Below, piece by piece: positions 54,716-63,650 of a stretch of DNA of 64,000 nt. The notes under the pieces were generated by a model. That model was not told the origin of the DNA and made no database searches. It saw only the letters and a list, made by a program, of their open reading frames with translations. Each line of letters opens with the position of its first letter. Within the stretch, counting starts at the first letter, position 1. The stretch is from assembly GCA_944386225.1 (NCBI GenBank), contig CALXAH010000014.1, positions 1 to 64,000 on the forward strand, written 5' to 3'. This stretch comes from an uncultured Gemmiger sp. (GTDB lineage Bacteria > Bacillota > Clostridia > Oscillospirales > Ruminococcaceae). Made by a program: the position numbers and the translations under genes.

Positions 54716-55762
54716 TTACAGTTTATAGACCTCGTCCACCAGCTGGCCCACGATGTCGCCCCGCAGCATCCGGATCTTTTCGCCCCGGATGAAGAGCAGC
54801 GCCTCGTCCTTGCCGCCGGCAATGCCGATGTCCGCCTCCCGGGCCTCGCCCGGGCCGTTGACCACGCAGCCCATCACCGCCACCTTGACCGGCTTGTGAT
54901 AGCCGCGCAGGCGTTCCTCCACCTCCTGGGCGATCCTGGCCACCGGGATGTTGGTGCGCCCGCAGGTGGGGCAGCTGATGATCTCCGGCCCGGCCACGGG
55001 ATAGCCCGCGGCCCGCAGGATGTCGTAGCCTGCCTGGACCTCCTTTTCCGGTTCATCGGTCAGAGAGACCCGCAGGGTATCGCCGATGCCCTGCAGCAGC
55101 AGCCCGCCGATGCCCATGCCGGACTTGATCAGGCCCATCCGGTAGGTGCCCGCTTCGGTAACACCCACATGCAGCGGGTAGTCACAGGCTTCGCTGAGCA
55201 GCCGGTAGGCCTCCATCATGGTGGGCACATTGCTGGACTTGATGGAGATGACGATGTTGCTGAAATCGTGTTTTTCCAGCAGGCGCACATGGTACAGGGC
55301 GCTTTCCACCAGCGCCTGAGGGGTGGGCGCGCCGTATCTGGCCAGAATCTCCTTTTCCAGGCTGCCGGCGTTCACCCCGATGCGGATGGGGATGTTTTTG
55401 GCGTTGCAGGCATTTGCCACCGCCTTGACCCGGTCATCCGCGCCGATGTTGCCCGGATTGATGCGGATTTTATCCGCGCCCGCGTCCACGCAGGCCAGGG
55501 CGATGCGATAATCAAAATGGATGTCGGCCACAAAGGGGACGTCCACGGCGCTCTTGACCGCGTCCACGATCCGCACATCCTCCAGGGTGGGCACGCTGGC
55601 CCGCAGGATCCGGCAGCCCGCTTCGGCTACCCGCCTGGCCTGGGCCACGTTGCCCGCGATGTCCGCCACCGGCACGTTGAGCATGGTCTGCACGGCGATG
55701 GGATTATCCCCGCCGATGCGCACCTTGCCGATCTGTACTTCCCGTTTACGAACGCGCTCCAT
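54716..55762 (-). CDS. ispG: 4-hydroxy-3-methylbut-2-en-1-yl diphosphate synthase (flavodoxin) IspG
   Basis: A 348-aa IspG. GGDNPIAVQTMLNVP is near the N-terminus and the three Fe-S cysteines are in SCPTCGRTN and MGCVVNGPGEA. It makes HMBPP from MEcPP in the MEP isoprenoid pathway; dxr of the same pathway lies two genes upstream. RBS GGGGAGG. Confidence 0.97.
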   Translation of the reverse strand: MERVRKREVQIGKVRIGGDNPIAVQTMLNVPVADIAGNVAQARRVAEAGCRILRASVPTLEDVRIVDAVKSAVDVPFVADIHFDYRIALACVDAGADKIRINPGNIGADDRVKAVANACNAKNIPIRIGVNAGSLEKEILARYGAPTPQALVESALYHVRLLEKHDFSNIVISIKSSNVPTMMEAYRLLSEACDYPLHVGVTEAGTYRMGLIKSGMGIGGLLLQGIGDTLRVSLTDEPEKEVQAGYDILRAAGYPVAGPEIISCPTCGRTNIPVARIAQEVEERLRGYHKPVKVAVMGCVVNGPGEAREADIGIAGGKDEALLFIRGEKIRMLRGDIVGQLVDEVYKL

Positions 55763-55784
55763 AGTGTTTTACCTCCCCGGCCGG

Positions 55785-56858
55785 TCAGGCTGAAAACAGC
55801 AGGCGGCCAATATCGTTATAGGTTGCAAAGGCGATCAGCAGAAGCAGGCAGGCCATCCCCGCCAGATTGACCCACATCTGGAACTTGGCCGGGATGGGCC
55901 GGCGGATAACCGCTTCCACCAGCAGGAACAACAGCCGGCCGCCGTCCAGCGCCGGGATGGGCAGCAGGTTCATGATGCCCAGGTTGATGGTGATGAGGGC
56001 CAGCAGGCTGAGCAGTTCGGTCAGGCCCATGGCGGCTGCCTGGCCGATGGCACTGACGATGCCCACCGGGCCGGACAGATCGTTGACGCTGGCATTGCCG
56101 GTGAACAGGTCCACTAGGCTGCGGAACACCAGCCGCCCGTAATAGGCGGTATACTGCACCGCCTGGTACAGTACCCCGCCCACCGTTTTTTCGGTGGCCA
56201 GCACCTTGAAGCCCATATCCAGGTAGGTGCTGCCGTCCTCGGCGGTGACGGTGGTCAGGGTCACGCCGGGCAGGCTGACCTTTTTGCCGTCCCGGACGAC
56301 GACGAAATCGGCGGAGCCGCCGCTGGCGCGCTCCAGCTCATAGACGATATCCGAGGCCACAAAGCAGCGGCGGCCGTTGATGGAATAGATCTCATCCCCC
56401 AGCTGCAGCCCGGCGATCTGGGCGCCGGAGTTCTCAGTGATCTGGGCCACCTGCCGGGTGACCAGATAGTCCTGGCCGCTCAGCAGCACCACCAGCACCA
56501 GAAAGCCCAGGATAAAGTTCATGATGGCACCGGCGGCCATCACCAGCGCCCGCCGGGGAACGCTGACCCGGTCAAAGGGTTTGCCGGTTTTCAACTCGGC
56601 GGGCACATCGTCGGCAAGGGGATCTTCCTCGTCGCTGAATTCCCCTTCCATGCTCACGTAGCCGCCGATGGGCAGCGCCCGGATGCTGTACCGGGTACCG
56701 CCCCGGATGCGGGAGAAGAGCGCGGGGCCCATCCCGATGGAGAACTCGTTGACCTGGATCCCGCACCATTTGGCGGTGATGAAGTGGCCGAATTCATGAA
56801 AGGCGATCACCAGGCCGAATACCACTACGGCGGCGATCAGGGTTATCAATGCGGACAT
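55785..56858 (-). CDS. rseP: RIP site-2 metalloprotease RseP
   Basis: A 357-aa intramembrane protease. HEFGH at residues 21-25 binds zinc; a PDZ domain lies about 120-200 (GAQIAGLQLGDEIYSINGR); and the third zinc ligand is in PIPALDGGRLLF. Members cut anti-sigma factors and remnant signal peptides. RBS is weak (GTGAGAG). It is downstream of dxr by 49 bp. Confidence 0.95.
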   Translation of the reverse strand: MSALITLIAAVVVFGLVIAFHEFGHFITAKWCGIQVNEFSIGMGPALFSRIRGGTRYSIRALPIGGYVSMEGEFSDEEDPLADDVPAELKTGKPFDRVSVPRRALVMAAGAIMNFILGFLVLVVLLSGQDYLVTRQVAQITENSGAQIAGLQLGDEIYSINGRRCFVASDIVYELERASGGSADFVVVRDGKKVSLPGVTLTTVTAEDGSTYLDMGFKVLATEKTVGGVLYQAVQYTAYYGRLVFRSLVDLFTGNASVNDLSGPVGIVSAIGQAAAMGLTELLSLLALITINLGIMNLLPIPALDGGRLLFLLVEAVIRRPIPAKFQMWVNLAGMACLLLLIAFATYNDIGRLLFSA

Positions 56859-56907
56859 GGCATACTCTCACTTTCCCAGCCCCGGAGCCGCAATGCCGGG
56901 TGTTCTG

Positions 56908-58056
56908 TCAAATATGGGCCAGCACAAAGCTGCGGGCCATCCGGTCGCACTCGTACACGTCCGGCAGGGTATAGGTTCCTCCAAAGGATTCGCTGTCCAC
57001 CACGGCTTCCACCAGGCGGCCGATATCCAAAAAGCCGATCTTGTCCTCCAGGAACAGCCGCACCGCCTCCTCGTTGGCGCCGTTGGCCGCGCAGGGGGCC
57101 AGACCGCCCTTGGAGATTGCCTTTTTGCAGGCGGCCAGGCAGCGGAAGGTTTCCTCGTCCGCCACGTCAAAGGTGAGCTGTTTGAGGGTGGTGAAATCCA
57201 GTTCCGGGGCCGGGCCGGGCACACGCTCCGGCCAGGTGAGGGCGTACTGGATGGGGATACGCATATCCGGCACACCCAGCTGGGCCAGCACCGAATTGTC
57301 GCTGAACTGCACCATGGAATGGATAATGCTCTGGCGCTGCACCACGATCTGGATTTTTTCCGGCGGCAGACCGAACAGCCACACCGCTTCGATCAGTTCC
57401 AGGCCCTTATTCATCAGGCTGGCCGAATCGATGGTGATCTTGGCGCCCATGTTCCAGTTGGGGTGCTTGAGGGCGTCCGCCCGGGTCTTGCCCGCCAGCT
57501 GCTCCCGCTTCATGCCGAAGAACGGCCCGCCGGAGGCGGTAAGCAGGATCTTGGTGAGGGTCTTGGCCGAGTGGGCATCCTGCAGGCACTGGAAGATGGC
57601 GGAGTGTTCGCTGTCCACCGGCAGCAGGTGCACACCGTTCCGGCGTACCGCCTCGGTGACCAGGTGCCCGCCGGTGACCAGGCTTTCCTTGTTGGCCAGG
57701 GCCACGTCGTTATGGCTCTCGATGGCGGCCAGGGTAGCACCCAGGCCGGCAATGCCCACCACGGCGTTGAGCACCGCGTCCACCGGATGGCGGGCCAGCT
57801 CGATCAGGCCCTCGGGGCCGCGAAGCAGACGGGGCGGCGAAGGCATCCCCGCCAGCAGCCTTTCCATCTTGTCGGCGGCGGCTTCATCCACCACTGCCAC
57901 CCATTCGGGCTGGAATTCCTGCACCTGCTGCGCCAGCATCTCCACCCGGGAGTTGGCAGCCAGGCCGTGCACCCGGTACCCCTGGGCCCGGATTACGTCC
58001 AGGCTCTGGGTACCGATGGAGCCGGTGGAACCCAGCAATGTGATTGTTTTGCTCAT
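56908..58056 (-). CDS. dxr: 1-deoxy-D-xylulose 5-phosphate reductoisomerase
   Basis: A 382-aa MEP-pathway enzyme. LLGSTGSIGTQSLDV is the NADPH motif, ALANKESLVTGG and SEHSAIFQC are catalytic regions. It turns DXP into MEP. The ATG at 58054-58056 follows GTGAGG; an upstream GTG is less likely. Ten bases separate it from cdsA. Confidence 0.97.
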   Translation of the reverse strand: MSKTITLLGSTGSIGTQSLDVIRAQGYRVHGLAANSRVEMLAQQVQEFQPEWVAVVDEAAADKMERLLAGMPSPPRLLRGPEGLIELARHPVDAVLNAVVGIAGLGATLAAIESHNDVALANKESLVTGGHLVTEAVRRNGVHLLPVDSEHSAIFQCLQDAHSAKTLTKILLTASGGPFFGMKREQLAGKTRADALKHPNWNMGAKITIDSASLMNKGLELIEAVWLFGLPPEKIQIVVQRQSIIHSMVQFSDNSVLAQLGVPDMRIPIQYALTWPERVPGPAPELDFTTLKQLTFDVADEETFRCLAACKKAISKGGLAPCAANGANEEAVRLFLEDKIGFLDIGRLVEAVVDSESFGGTYTLPDVYECDRMARSFVLAHI

Positions 58057-58066
58057 TGTCTGCACC

Positions 58067-58939
58067 TCACTGTGCCACCCGGTAGAACAGCAGCGTGACC
58101 GCCAGCGTTACAAAGGGGGCGATAAACATTACGCTGTCAAACCGGTCCAAAATGCCGCCGTGGCCGGGAAAAATCTTTCCGTAGTCCTTGATGCCCTGCT
58201 GACGCTTGACCACCGAAGCAAACAGATCACCCAGAATGCCCAGGCCGGAACCAATGGCGCCCATGATGGCAATAAACAGATAGGTGCGCCAGGTAACCCC
58301 CACGCCGCTGAACATCAGGCTGTACAGCCCGCCGATTTGCTCATAGACGGCGGTGATCGCCACCGCCAGCAGCATGGAGCCGAACACCCCGCCGATGGCG
58401 CCCTCCACCGTTTTGTGGGGGCTGACCACCGGGGCCAGCTTATGCTTGCCCAGGAAACGGCCGGTAAAATACGCTGCCGAGTCGCCGCCCCAGGCCATGC
58501 CCAGGATCAGCAGGATAAAATAGATGGCGTCGTTGCCATACTGTTCCATGGGAAGGAGATGCTTGAGGTAGACCAGTGAATAGAAACACAGGATCACCAG
58601 GCCGGAAAAGCAGACCACGCCGCTCATCCGGGCAAAATCCAGTTCCGCATGCCGCCAGAGCAGGCAGATGCACAGGTACAGCGCCACCAGCAGCGAGCAG
58701 GGCAGCAGCACGGCCCAGGCGGCCGGCATCGTGGACACCATTACCAGCACGGTATAGGGCACCATCGGTTCGAACACGACCCATTCACGGCGGCCAAAGC
58801 CAAAGGCGTGATAGATCTCCCATTCGGCCAGCAGACATACGGCGGCCACGATCAGGTTGAACAGGACGCTGTCAAACAACACCAGCACCAGCGCCAGAAC
58901 AACCAGCGCCACGGCGGAGGTGATGATTCGCGTTTTCAA
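58067..58939 (-). CDS. cdsA: Phosphatidate cytidylyltransferase
   Basis: A 290-aa polytopic enzyme with about eight segments. The family signature is SPHKTVEGAIGGVFGSM with the later KDYGKIFPGHGGILDRFDS. It makes CDP-diacylglycerol for phospholipids. The start is a TTG at 58937-58939 with GGGGGAG upstream; the frame is open further but with no homology. It follows uppS by 40 bp. Confidence 0.95.
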   Translation of the reverse strand: MKTRIITSAVALVVLALVLVLFDSVLFNLIVAAVCLLAEWEIYHAFGFGRREWVVFEPMVPYTVLVMVSTMPAAWAVLLPCSLLVALYLCICLLWRHAELDFARMSGVVCFSGLVILCFYSLVYLKHLLPMEQYGNDAIYFILLILGMAWGGDSAAYFTGRFLGKHKLAPVVSPHKTVEGAIGGVFGSMLLAVAITAVYEQIGGLYSLMFSGVGVTWRTYLFIAIMGAIGSGLGILGDLFASVVKRQQGIKDYGKIFPGHGGILDRFDSVMFIAPFVTLAVTLLFYRVAQ

Positions 58940-58979
58940 ATAGGCTCCCCCACTTTCGGTATAGGTAGTATTTCCCTCA

Positions 58980-59693
58980 TCAGATGCCGCCAAACCGGCG
59001 GGAGCGCCGGTTGAACTCCTCAATGGCCAGATCCAGGTCATGGCGGGTAAAGTCCGGCCAGAGCACATCCATCTCCACCAGTTCGGAATAGGCGGCCTGC
59101 CACAGCATGAAGTTGGACAGGCGCTTCTCCCCGCTGGGACGCAGGATGAAGTCCGGGTCTTTCTGACCGGCGGTATACATCCGGTCACTGAGCAGCTGCT
59201 CGGTGATCTGCTCCGGCTGCAGCGTGCCCTGGCGCACCTCTTCCGCCAGCAGGCGGGCCGCCCGGGCGATCTCCTGCCGCCCGCCGTAGTTCACCGCCAC
59301 GTTCAGCACCATGCCGGTGTTGCGGGCGGTGCGGGTTTCGATCTCGTTCATCTTGCGCTGGTATTCCGCCGACAGGGCGGTGCGATCCCCGAGAAAGACT
59401 ACCCGGTTGTTTTCTTTTTCATAGTCGAAAGCCTTGATCAGGTAATCCCCGAACAGGCGCATGATCGCGCCCACCTCCTCGGCGGGACGGCGCCAGTTTT
59501 CGGTGGAGAACGCATAGAAGTAGACCGAGGCCACACCCAGCTCGTTGCAGTAGCGGGTGATGTCCTGGAACACCTCCGCGCCCCGCTTGTGGCCTGCGGT
59601 GCGGGGCAGCCCCCGCTTTTTGGCCCAGCGGCCGTTGCCGTCCATAATGATGCCGATGCTTAAACCACGGGCAAAATCCGCCGTATGTTCCAT
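58980..59693 (-). CDS. uppS: Isoprenyl transferase (undecaprenyl diphosphate synthase)
   Basis: A 237-aa cis-prenyltransferase. IIMDGNGRWAKKRGLPR carries the catalytic Asp and the substrate pocket; later RPSGEKRLSNFMLWQAAYSEL is the C-terminal signature. It makes C55-PP, carrier lipid for cell wall. RBS AAAGGAG precedes the ATG at 59691-59693. Confidence 0.96.
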   Translation of the reverse strand: MEHTADFARGLSIGIIMDGNGRWAKKRGLPRTAGHKRGAEVFQDITRYCNELGVASVYFYAFSTENWRRPAEEVGAIMRLFGDYLIKAFDYEKENNRVVFLGDRTALSAEYQRKMNEIETRTARNTGMVLNVAVNYGGRQEIARAARLLAEEVRQGTLQPEQITEQLLSDRMYTAGQKDPDFILRPSGEKRLSNFMLWQAAYSELVEMDVLWPDFTRHDLDLAIEEFNRRSRRFGGI

Positions 59694-59846
59694 GCTGGCA
59701 GCTCCTTTCATTGCGGGACGGCTTCACATACAAAGCGCCGAGCACAAAGCAGGAAAGCGCCTCTGTGCGCGCCGTGCCGCCCCGCATCGGGGGCATTTTG
59801 TACCGCAGCGCCCCGGCGGGTTTCCTCCTCCATGCTCGGCCGTAAA

Positions 59847-59883
59847 GACCGTGCCCTTGTACTGTCCGTCAGCGGGAACGGTC
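59847..59883 (-). terminator. Hairpin between frr and uppS, possible attenuator
   Basis: GACCGTTCCC pairs with GGGCACGGTC (one mismatch), overlapping the frr stop, with only a weak TTT after it. It lies at the start of a 188-bp spacer that shows no gene. It may adjust frr relative to lipid genes. Confidence 0.35.
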
Positions 59884-60436
59884 AGATCTCCATGATCTCC
59901 CGGTTCTTCTCCTCGCAGACCTTGTCAATCTCCTTGACGGCCTTGTCGGTAGCCTTCTGCATCTGCTCTTCCAGCTTCTTCAGGTCATCCTCGGTGACTT
60001 CGCCCGCCTTCTTGGCGGCCTTGAACTTATCCAGCGCGTCGCGGCGCACGTTGCGCACCGCCACCTTGGCCTCTTCGCCCATCTTCTGTACGTCCTTGGC
60101 CAGCTGCTTGCGCCGCTCCTCGGTGGGGGCGGGGAATACCAGACGGATCACGCGGCCGTCGTTGGTAGGGTTGATGCCGATGTCGCTGGTCTGAATCGCC
60201 TTCTCGATCGCGCGCAGCAGCGAGGCGTCCCAGGGGGTGATGGTCAGGATGCGGGCTTCGGCCACCGCCACCGCCGCTACCTGCTGTACCGGGGTGGGGG
60301 TGCCGTAGTAATCCACCGTCAGCTTATCCAGCACGGCGGGGTTAGCGCGGCCGGCGCGCACGGCAGCTAGCTCCTTTTCCAGATGACGGATGCTCTGGGA
60401 CATTTTTTCCTCGTAAACCTTGGTCATTTCGCTCAT
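59882..60436 (-). CDS. frr: Ribosome recycling factor
   Basis: A 184-aa RRF. RAGRANPAVLDKLTVDYYGTPTP near the N-terminus and the C-terminal helices EEQMQKATDKAVKEIDKVCEEKNREIMEI-type region are family features. It splits the post-termination ribosome with EF-G. RBS AAAAGGAG. It follows pyrH, the common order. Confidence 0.97.
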   Translation of the reverse strand: MSEMTKVYEEKMSQSIRHLEKELAAVRAGRANPAVLDKLTVDYYGTPTPVQQVAAVAVAEARILTITPWDASLLRAIEKAIQTSDIGINPTNDGRVIRLVFPAPTEERRKQLAKDVQKMGEEAKVAVRNVRRDALDKFKAAKKAGEVTEDDLKKLEEQMQKATDKAVKEIDKVCEEKNREIMEI

Positions 60437-60518
60437 GTTGATTCTCCTTTTGTGATCAAAGTCGGTTGCGCGGTTCCGGTTTTACTGCAAGGGCGGCCGG
60501 ATGCGCCCGTTTTGTTTC

Positions 60519-61226
60519 TTATTCCTGCACCAGGGTGCCGATCTCGTCCCCCTGCACGGCGCGGGCGATGTTGTCCGGGTCGCGCATGTCGAACACCAGC
60601 ACCGGCATCCGGGTATCCCGGCACAGGGCCGCGGCGGTGGCGTCCATCACGCCCAGCTTCTCCTCCAGCACCTTGCTGAAGGTAAGGGTATCATGCTTCA
60701 CCGCATCCGGGTATTTCTTAGGATCCTTGTCGTACACGCCGTCCACCATGGTGGCCTTGAACATCACGTCGGCGCCGATCTCCGCGGCACGCAAGGCAGA
60801 CGCACTGTCGGTGGAGAAGAAGGGATTGCCGGTGCCGCCGCCGAACAGCACAATGCGGCCGGCTTCCAGGTTGCGCACCGCTTCACCGCGGGTAAAGGGC
60901 TGGGCTACCTGGGGCATTGCCAGCGAGCTCATCACACAGGTTCCCATCCCCTGCTGCTCCAGCGCATCGGCCACCGCCAGACAGTTCATGATGGTGGCCA
61001 GCATCCCGATCTTGTCGGCACAGGTACGCTCCATTTTGCCGCTGGAACGGCCGCGCCAGAAGTTGCCGCCGCCTACCACAATGCCGATCTGGGCGCCCAG
61101 ATCCCGGGCCTGTTTGATGCCCCGGCAGATTGCTTCCAGGGTGGGCTCGTCAAAGCCGACGCCCTTGTCGCCGGCCAGGGCTTCGCCGCTGAGTTTGAGC
61201 AGAATCCGTTTGTATCGTATCGCCAT
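60519..61226 (-). CDS. pyrH: UMP kinase
   Basis: A 235-aa bacterial UMP kinase. ILLKLSGEALAG, GGGNFWRGR and the N-terminal fold of amino-acid kinases are present. It phosphorylates UMP to UDP. First gene of pyrH-frr-uppS-cdsA-dxr-rseP-ispG-polC. The ribosome site is not strong (GGTGG). Confidence 0.97.
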   Translation of the reverse strand: MAIRYKRILLKLSGEALAGDKGVGFDEPTLEAICRGIKQARDLGAQIGIVVGGGNFWRGRSSGKMERTCADKIGMLATIMNCLAVADALEQQGMGTCVMSSLAMPQVAQPFTRGEAVRNLEAGRIVLFGGGTGNPFFSTDSASALRAAEIGADVMFKATMVDGVYDKDPKKYPDAVKHDTLTFSKVLEEKLGVMDATAAALCRDTRMPVLVFDMRDPDNIARAVQGDEIGTLVQE

Positions 61227-61265
61227 ACTTGTTCATCCACCGTTTCCTTGGATTTGATTTCTTTT

Positions 61266-61294
61266 ATTTTACAATAAACCCACGACAAAGTAAA
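61266..61294 (-). promoter_or_regulatory. pyrH operon promoter
   Basis: TTTACT (61289-61294), 17 bp, TAAAAT (61266-61271) on the minus strand, 40 bp before pyrH. Confidence 0.5.
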
Positions 61295-61334
61295 CACCAA
61301 AACCGCACCGGGCTGGACGCGGCATACCGGTCAA

Positions 61335-61372
61335 CAAAAAACGGGCGGGAACGATGCAACGTCCCACCCGTT
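61335..61372 (-). terminator. Terminator after the kinase-like gene
   Basis: GAACGGGTGGGACGTT/AACGATCCCGCCC-type stem (AACGGGCGGGAACG with its near complement) and TTTTTT on the minus strand. Confidence 0.8.
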
Positions 61373-61405
61373 CAAGGTGCTCATTTTTGCCGCGCACAGG
61401 CCGGT

Positions 61406-62218
61406 TCAGGGCCGCGCGAACTCCCGCTGAACCATCCGGCGCATATCGTCCGCTTCCAGCATGGCGGACACCGGTGAGGAATGCAGCTCCCCCGCGGCAT
61501 CCCAGCCGGAGGGAATCGTCAGTTCCACGCAGGCGCCCTGCGGGCTGCTGGTGATATGCATATGCCAGCCCAGCACTTTGCAGAACTCCCGGCAGAGATA
61601 CAGCCCCAGCCCGCTGCCCCGGCTGGCCGGCGGAGAAAACGGCCGGCCACCGTTCAGCCGGTCAGCCAGCGCGGCCGGAAAGCCCGGCCCGTCATCCCGC
61701 ACCCGAAGAAGGTGCCGCCCTTCGCCGGGCTCCAGTTCCATCCAGACATTGCCCCGGGCCCCGCCGTGGTACACGGCATTGGAAAGCAGGTTCAGCACCA
61801 CCCGGTCAGCCAGGATCCGATCCGCCATAACCGCCAGCGACTGCGCCCCGGCGGAAAAACTCAGCTTTACCCCCTGGCGCGCCGCACAGGGGGCAACCAG
61901 TTCCGCCAGCCGCCCCAGATGCGACACCAGCTCCATTGCCTGCGGGCGGGCCGGTGCGCCGCCGTTCAGGCACTGGTACGCATCCAGAGTATTCTCCGCC
62001 ATCCGGCCCAGCACCGCCGCACTGTCCTGAATACTTTGCAGCGCCCGTTCCTGCTGGGGGGTATAGCAGCCGGGGCTGCGGCGTCCCGCTTCGGCCAGAA
62101 ACTCCGCACCGGTGAGAATCACGTTCAGCGGACTTTCAATATCCTGGCAGAATCCGCTCAAAAGCGCCTGTTCCTGGCGCTGCGCGTCCTGATCCTGTAC
62201 GGTTTTGGGGTCATCCAT
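61406..62218 (-). CDS. Degenerate sensor histidine kinase, lacks phospho-accepting His
   Basis: A 270-aa soluble protein. The dimerisation helix region reads GFCQDIESPLNVIL, where the usual HELRTPLN has Gln in place of the His (residue 25). The ATPase domain is intact: LNLLSNAVYHG (N box), VRDDGPGFP (G1), SRGSGLGLYL (G2). No membrane segment or sensor domain is seen. GGAGG fits the ATG at 62216-62218. It follows the Spo0A-like gene by 28 bp, so the two probably act together, but not by classic phosphotransfer through this His. Confidence 0.8.
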   Translation of the reverse strand: MDDPKTVQDQDAQRQEQALLSGFCQDIESPLNVILTGAEFLAEAGRRSPGCYTPQQERALQSIQDSAAVLGRMAENTLDAYQCLNGGAPARPQAMELVSHLGRLAELVAPCAARQGVKLSFSAGAQSLAVMADRILADRVVLNLLSNAVYHGGARGNVWMELEPGEGRHLLRVRDDGPGFPAALADRLNGGRPFSPPASRGSGLGLYLCREFCKVLGWHMHITSSPQGACVELTIPSGWDAAGELHSSPVSAMLEADDMRRMVQREFARP

Positions 62219-62246
62219 ACTCATTTCCTCCGCAAAATATGCAGTA

Positions 62247-62990
62247 TCACCCGCCCCGCGCCAGACCGGCCAACTGTTCCAGCATCGCTTTGCTGGTCAT
62301 CCGCTTACCGGGATGTTCCCGCCCGAAATGTTCGGTCATCTGCCGATACAGCGCCGTGTTCCGGGTTTCCATAACCTTCAGCGCACGCCGCATGCTGGTA
62401 TCCACGGCGGATACGCTGACACTGCCGGCCTGGGCGGCGGGTATGTAGACCTCCTTGAGCAGCGCGAAATCCGGGCCGCAGGCCATGGCCGCCTGCAGGC
62501 AGCAGCGAAAGCAGCTGTAAAAACTGTCGCCGGGACGCAGGCCCAGCCGTATGAGCCAGCCGTCCAACGGATCCTGCCCGTCGGCCCCAAAGCTTTCGCA
62601 TACATCCAGCGCACGGCTTGCCAGCCGCTGCAGGGTGTAGGGTTTGACCAGGTAGTAATCCGCCCCTGCCTGCAGGCACCGGGCCTGCAGCGCGGGCAGT
62701 TCCGCGTCAAACACCACAATCACCCGGGGCGGATGAAGAAGCTCTGCCTGCCCCATCGCCACCAGCAGCTCCCGGGCATCCATATCGCCCCGCAATTCCA
62801 GCGAGGTAATCACCAGATCCACCGGACGTTCCCGCAGAGCGCGGAGCAGCACACTGCCCTCGGTGAATGTGCCCCGAACCGCAAATTCAGGGCGCATCGA
62901 AAAGTAATCCGCCAGCAGCCCCAGCTGCTGCAGGTTATTCTCCGCGAGATACAGGTCAAGTGCGGGGCACCGGCAATCTGTTCCGCCCAT
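62247..62990 (-). CDS. Spo0A-like response regulator with degenerate receiver
   Basis: A 247-aa protein. Residues 1-125 are a receiver-like domain, but the phosphorylated Asp is replaced by Ser63 (DLVITSLELRG) and the acidic pair is Glu-Asn (17-18); Lys116 (LVKPY) is kept. Residues 140-247 resemble the Spo0A C-terminal DNA-binding domain (LLKEVYIPAAQAGSVSVSAV, then KRMTSKAMLEQLAGL). So it may be a Spo0A paralogue that does not use phosphorylation. The start has AAAGGA too close for an ideal site. Co-transcribed with the kinase-like gene. Confidence 0.72.
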   Translation of the reverse strand: MGGTDCRCPALDLYLAENNLQQLGLLADYFSMRPEFAVRGTFTEGSVLLRALRERPVDLVITSLELRGDMDARELLVAMGQAELLHPPRVIVVFDAELPALQARCLQAGADYYLVKPYTLQRLASRALDVCESFGADGQDPLDGWLIRLGLRPGDSFYSCFRCCLQAAMACGPDFALLKEVYIPAAQAGSVSVSAVDTSMRRALKVMETRNTALYRQMTEHFGREHPGKRMTSKAMLEQLAGLARGG

Positions 62991-63011
62991 TCCTTTCGCG
63001 CCGCCTTTCCA

Positions 63012-63290
63012 TCAGAATTTTTGCATCAGTTCATGCAGTACGTCCTGCCAGTTTTCCAGCGGGACGGCATTTTCATACAGGCATTGAAGAAGCTGTACGG
63101 CGGCCAGCCTGTTCAGCGGTCCGATTACACAGGAATCCGTGCGAACCCCCGCCTTTTGCCGGTACTCCAGACAAATGCGCCAATTCTGTGGACCTTCCTG
63201 CCATAGAGCATACACCATTTTCCCCTCTGCCTGCAAGTGCCCCAGCGAAGAAAATGAGTGCACGAACCGACAAATCTCGTTTTCTTTCAT
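63012..63290 (-). CDS. DUF6514-like protein
   Basis: A 92-aa protein from an ATG at 63288-63290 with GCAGGAG upstream; an in-frame extension to 63533 would run back to the tRNA promoter and has no site. The pattern of a YALW strand, ICLEYRQ strand and a C-terminal helix pair (LAAVQLLQCLYENAVPLENWQDVLHEL) matches what I recall of DUF6514, found near Spo0A-like genes in Clostridia. Function unknown. It lies just upstream of the Spo0A-like gene. Confidence 0.6.
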   Translation of the reverse strand: MKENEICRFVHSFSSLGHLQAEGKMVYALWQEGPQNWRICLEYRQKAGVRTDSCVIGPLNRLAAVQLLQCLYENAVPLENWQDVLHELMQKF

Positions 63291-63498
63291 CCCAAACAAC
63301 TCCTGCCTCACATGGAATTTTCTTTGCAAGGTTCCCCTTTTGAGGATACCCCTGCTGCCGCACAGCTGCAAGAAGAAAAAATCGTCTTTTTTCGTCACAC
63401 GCCCGCAGCAGAAGATTTTCCGGAGGCACCTGCCCCCGGGTAACGTAGGAAAGCCAGCCGTACAAAGCTGTGAAATGCAAAAATCTTTCAGAAATCCC

Positions 63499-63527
63499 TT
63501 GACAAATTCCGCCGGATGCTTTATACT
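63499..63527 (+). promoter_or_regulatory. tRNA-Ala promoter
   Basis: Consensus TTGACA (63499-63504), 17 bp, TATACT (63522-63527), 13 bp before the tRNA. Confidence 0.85.
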
Positions 63528-63540
63528 CATCAAGTGCCGT

Positions 63541-63616
63541 GGGCCTGTAGCTCAGTTGGGAGAGCGCTGCGTTCGCATCGCAGAGGTCAAGGGTTCGAAT
63601 CCCTCCAGGTCCACCA
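63541..63616 (+). tRNA. tRNA-Ala (anticodon CGC)
   Basis: A 76-nt cloverleaf with encoded CCA end. The acceptor pairs GGGCCTG with CAGGTCC (one G-U), the D arm has TAGCTCAGTTGGGAGAGC, the anticodon stem CTGCG/CGCAG holds loop TTCGCAT, and GGGTTCGAATCCC is the T arm. Anticodon CGC reads GCG, a codon in heavy use in this GC-rich genome. Confidence 0.97.
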
Positions 63617-63623
63617 TAGAAAT

Positions 63624-63650
63624 GCTCCGGTCGTTGGCCGGGGCGTTTTC
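63624..63650 (+). terminator. tRNA-Ala terminator
   Basis: GCTCCGG (63624-63630) pairs with CCGGGGC (63638-63644) with one wobble, then GTTTT. Confidence 0.65.

Noticed and set aside
50489..55870. A plus-strand frame of about 1790 codons opposite polC and ispG
   Set aside because: Long antisense frames are common in this codon usage; composition is atypical and both strands cannot be coding given the conserved PolC.
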